A stretch of 5,859 bases of DNA, from assembly GCA_913055135.1 (NCBI GenBank), contig CAJXJV010000089.1:1-5859 (forward strand), written 5' to 3'. Every line of letters starts with the position of its first letter. The first letter of the stretch is position 1. Under the pieces are notes generated by a model that saw only the letters and a list, made by a program, of their open reading frames with translations, made no database searches and was not told where the DNA came from. Source of the stretch: an uncultured Desulfurobacterium sp. Lineage in GTDB: Bacteria; Aquificota; Aquificia; Desulfurobacteriales; Desulfurobacteriaceae. Shown piece after piece: positions 5,685-5,859 of the stretch. Position numbers and translations under genes: made by a program.

Positions 5685-5859
5685 GGCATTGCCTGTTAAT
5701 TACAACTTTAGAATTTTTGCGGTAGAGTGTAGAGATGTGATTGAAGAGGTGAGGAAAATTCAGGGACTCAGTCCTGTTGCTTCTGCTGCTCTTGGAAGGG
5801 CTCTTGCAGGGGTTGCTCTTCTTTCTGCAGACTTAAAAACAGGAAAAATTCTCATTCAA
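5668..5859 (+). CDS. hslO: Hsp33 redox-regulated chaperone, N-terminal part (runs off the right edge)
   Basis: The 64 codons visible start with MAYVIKALPVNYNFRIFAVE and continue through a VIEEVRKIQGLSPVASAALG-type segment to LAGVALLSADLKTGKILIQ. The pattern of a first strand around a variable loop, then 'SPVA.AALGRAL....LL...LK' leading into a strand, is the hallmark of the Hsp33 N-terminal domain. Hsp33 is a cytoplasmic holdase that is kept inactive by a zinc-bound four-cysteine C-terminal domain and switches on under oxidative and heat stress; the cysteines lie beyond the window, so redox switching cannot be checked. The ATG lies inside the last codons of the upstream fused frame (17-bp overlap) with only a weak GATGGGA upstream, so translation is probably coupled to it. 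The frame is open to the window end. Confidence 0.85.
   Translation, partial: MAYVIKALPVNYNFRIFAVECRDVIEEVRKIQGLSPVASAALGRALAGVALLSADLKTGKILIQ

Overview
The window looks like a compact piece of a thermophilic bacterial chromosome. Base composition is roughly 40% G+C by eye. The proteins are rich in Lys, Glu and Ile, arginine is mostly AGA/AGG, and genes abut or overlap. My best guess is a deep-branching thermophile of the Aquificota / Desulfurobacteriaceae type, but this is inference from composition and gene style, with no marker gene to prove it.

Layout: at the left edge, on the minus strand, is the N-terminal 57 codons of a ClC-family chloride channel/transporter (1-172). A 180-bp divergent intergenic region (173-352) holds a perfect 16-bp palindrome and candidate promoters. 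Everything after it is on the plus strand and reads as one tight operon: htpX (membrane zinc protease, M48), a second ClC-family protein, coaBC (phosphopantothenoylcysteine synthase/decarboxylase for coenzyme A), a long ftsY reading frame (SRP receptor), and the start of hslO (Hsp33 redox chaperone), which runs off the right edge. Junctions are 18 bp (htpX/clc, using the preferred clc start), a 4-bp ATGA overlap (clc/coaBC), 5 bp (coaBC/ftsY) and a 17-bp overlap (ftsY fusion/hslO). No terminator was found inside the plus-strand run.

The standout is the 632-aa ftsY frame. Residues 1 to about 453 are a SRP receptor with an unusual helical, TPR-like N-terminal domain. At about residue 453-457 the sequence passes in frame into the C-terminal ~175 residues of a dihydroorotate dehydrogenase (PyrD, class 1B-like). 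The last helix of FtsY and the first ~110-130 residues of PyrD are absent. The join lies at a short stretch (Glu-Asp-Phe-Val) plausible in both families, so it could be a microhomology deletion between formerly adjacent ftsY and pyrD genes, a real fusion, or an assembly chimera.

Functional themes are membrane protein biogenesis and quality control (FtsY, HtpX), stress (HtpX, Hsp33), anion transport (two ClC proteins) and cofactor/nucleotide metabolism (CoaBC, PyrD remnant). These look like housekeeping genes packed together rather than one pathway. I see no CRISPR array, mobile element, tRNA or rRNA.
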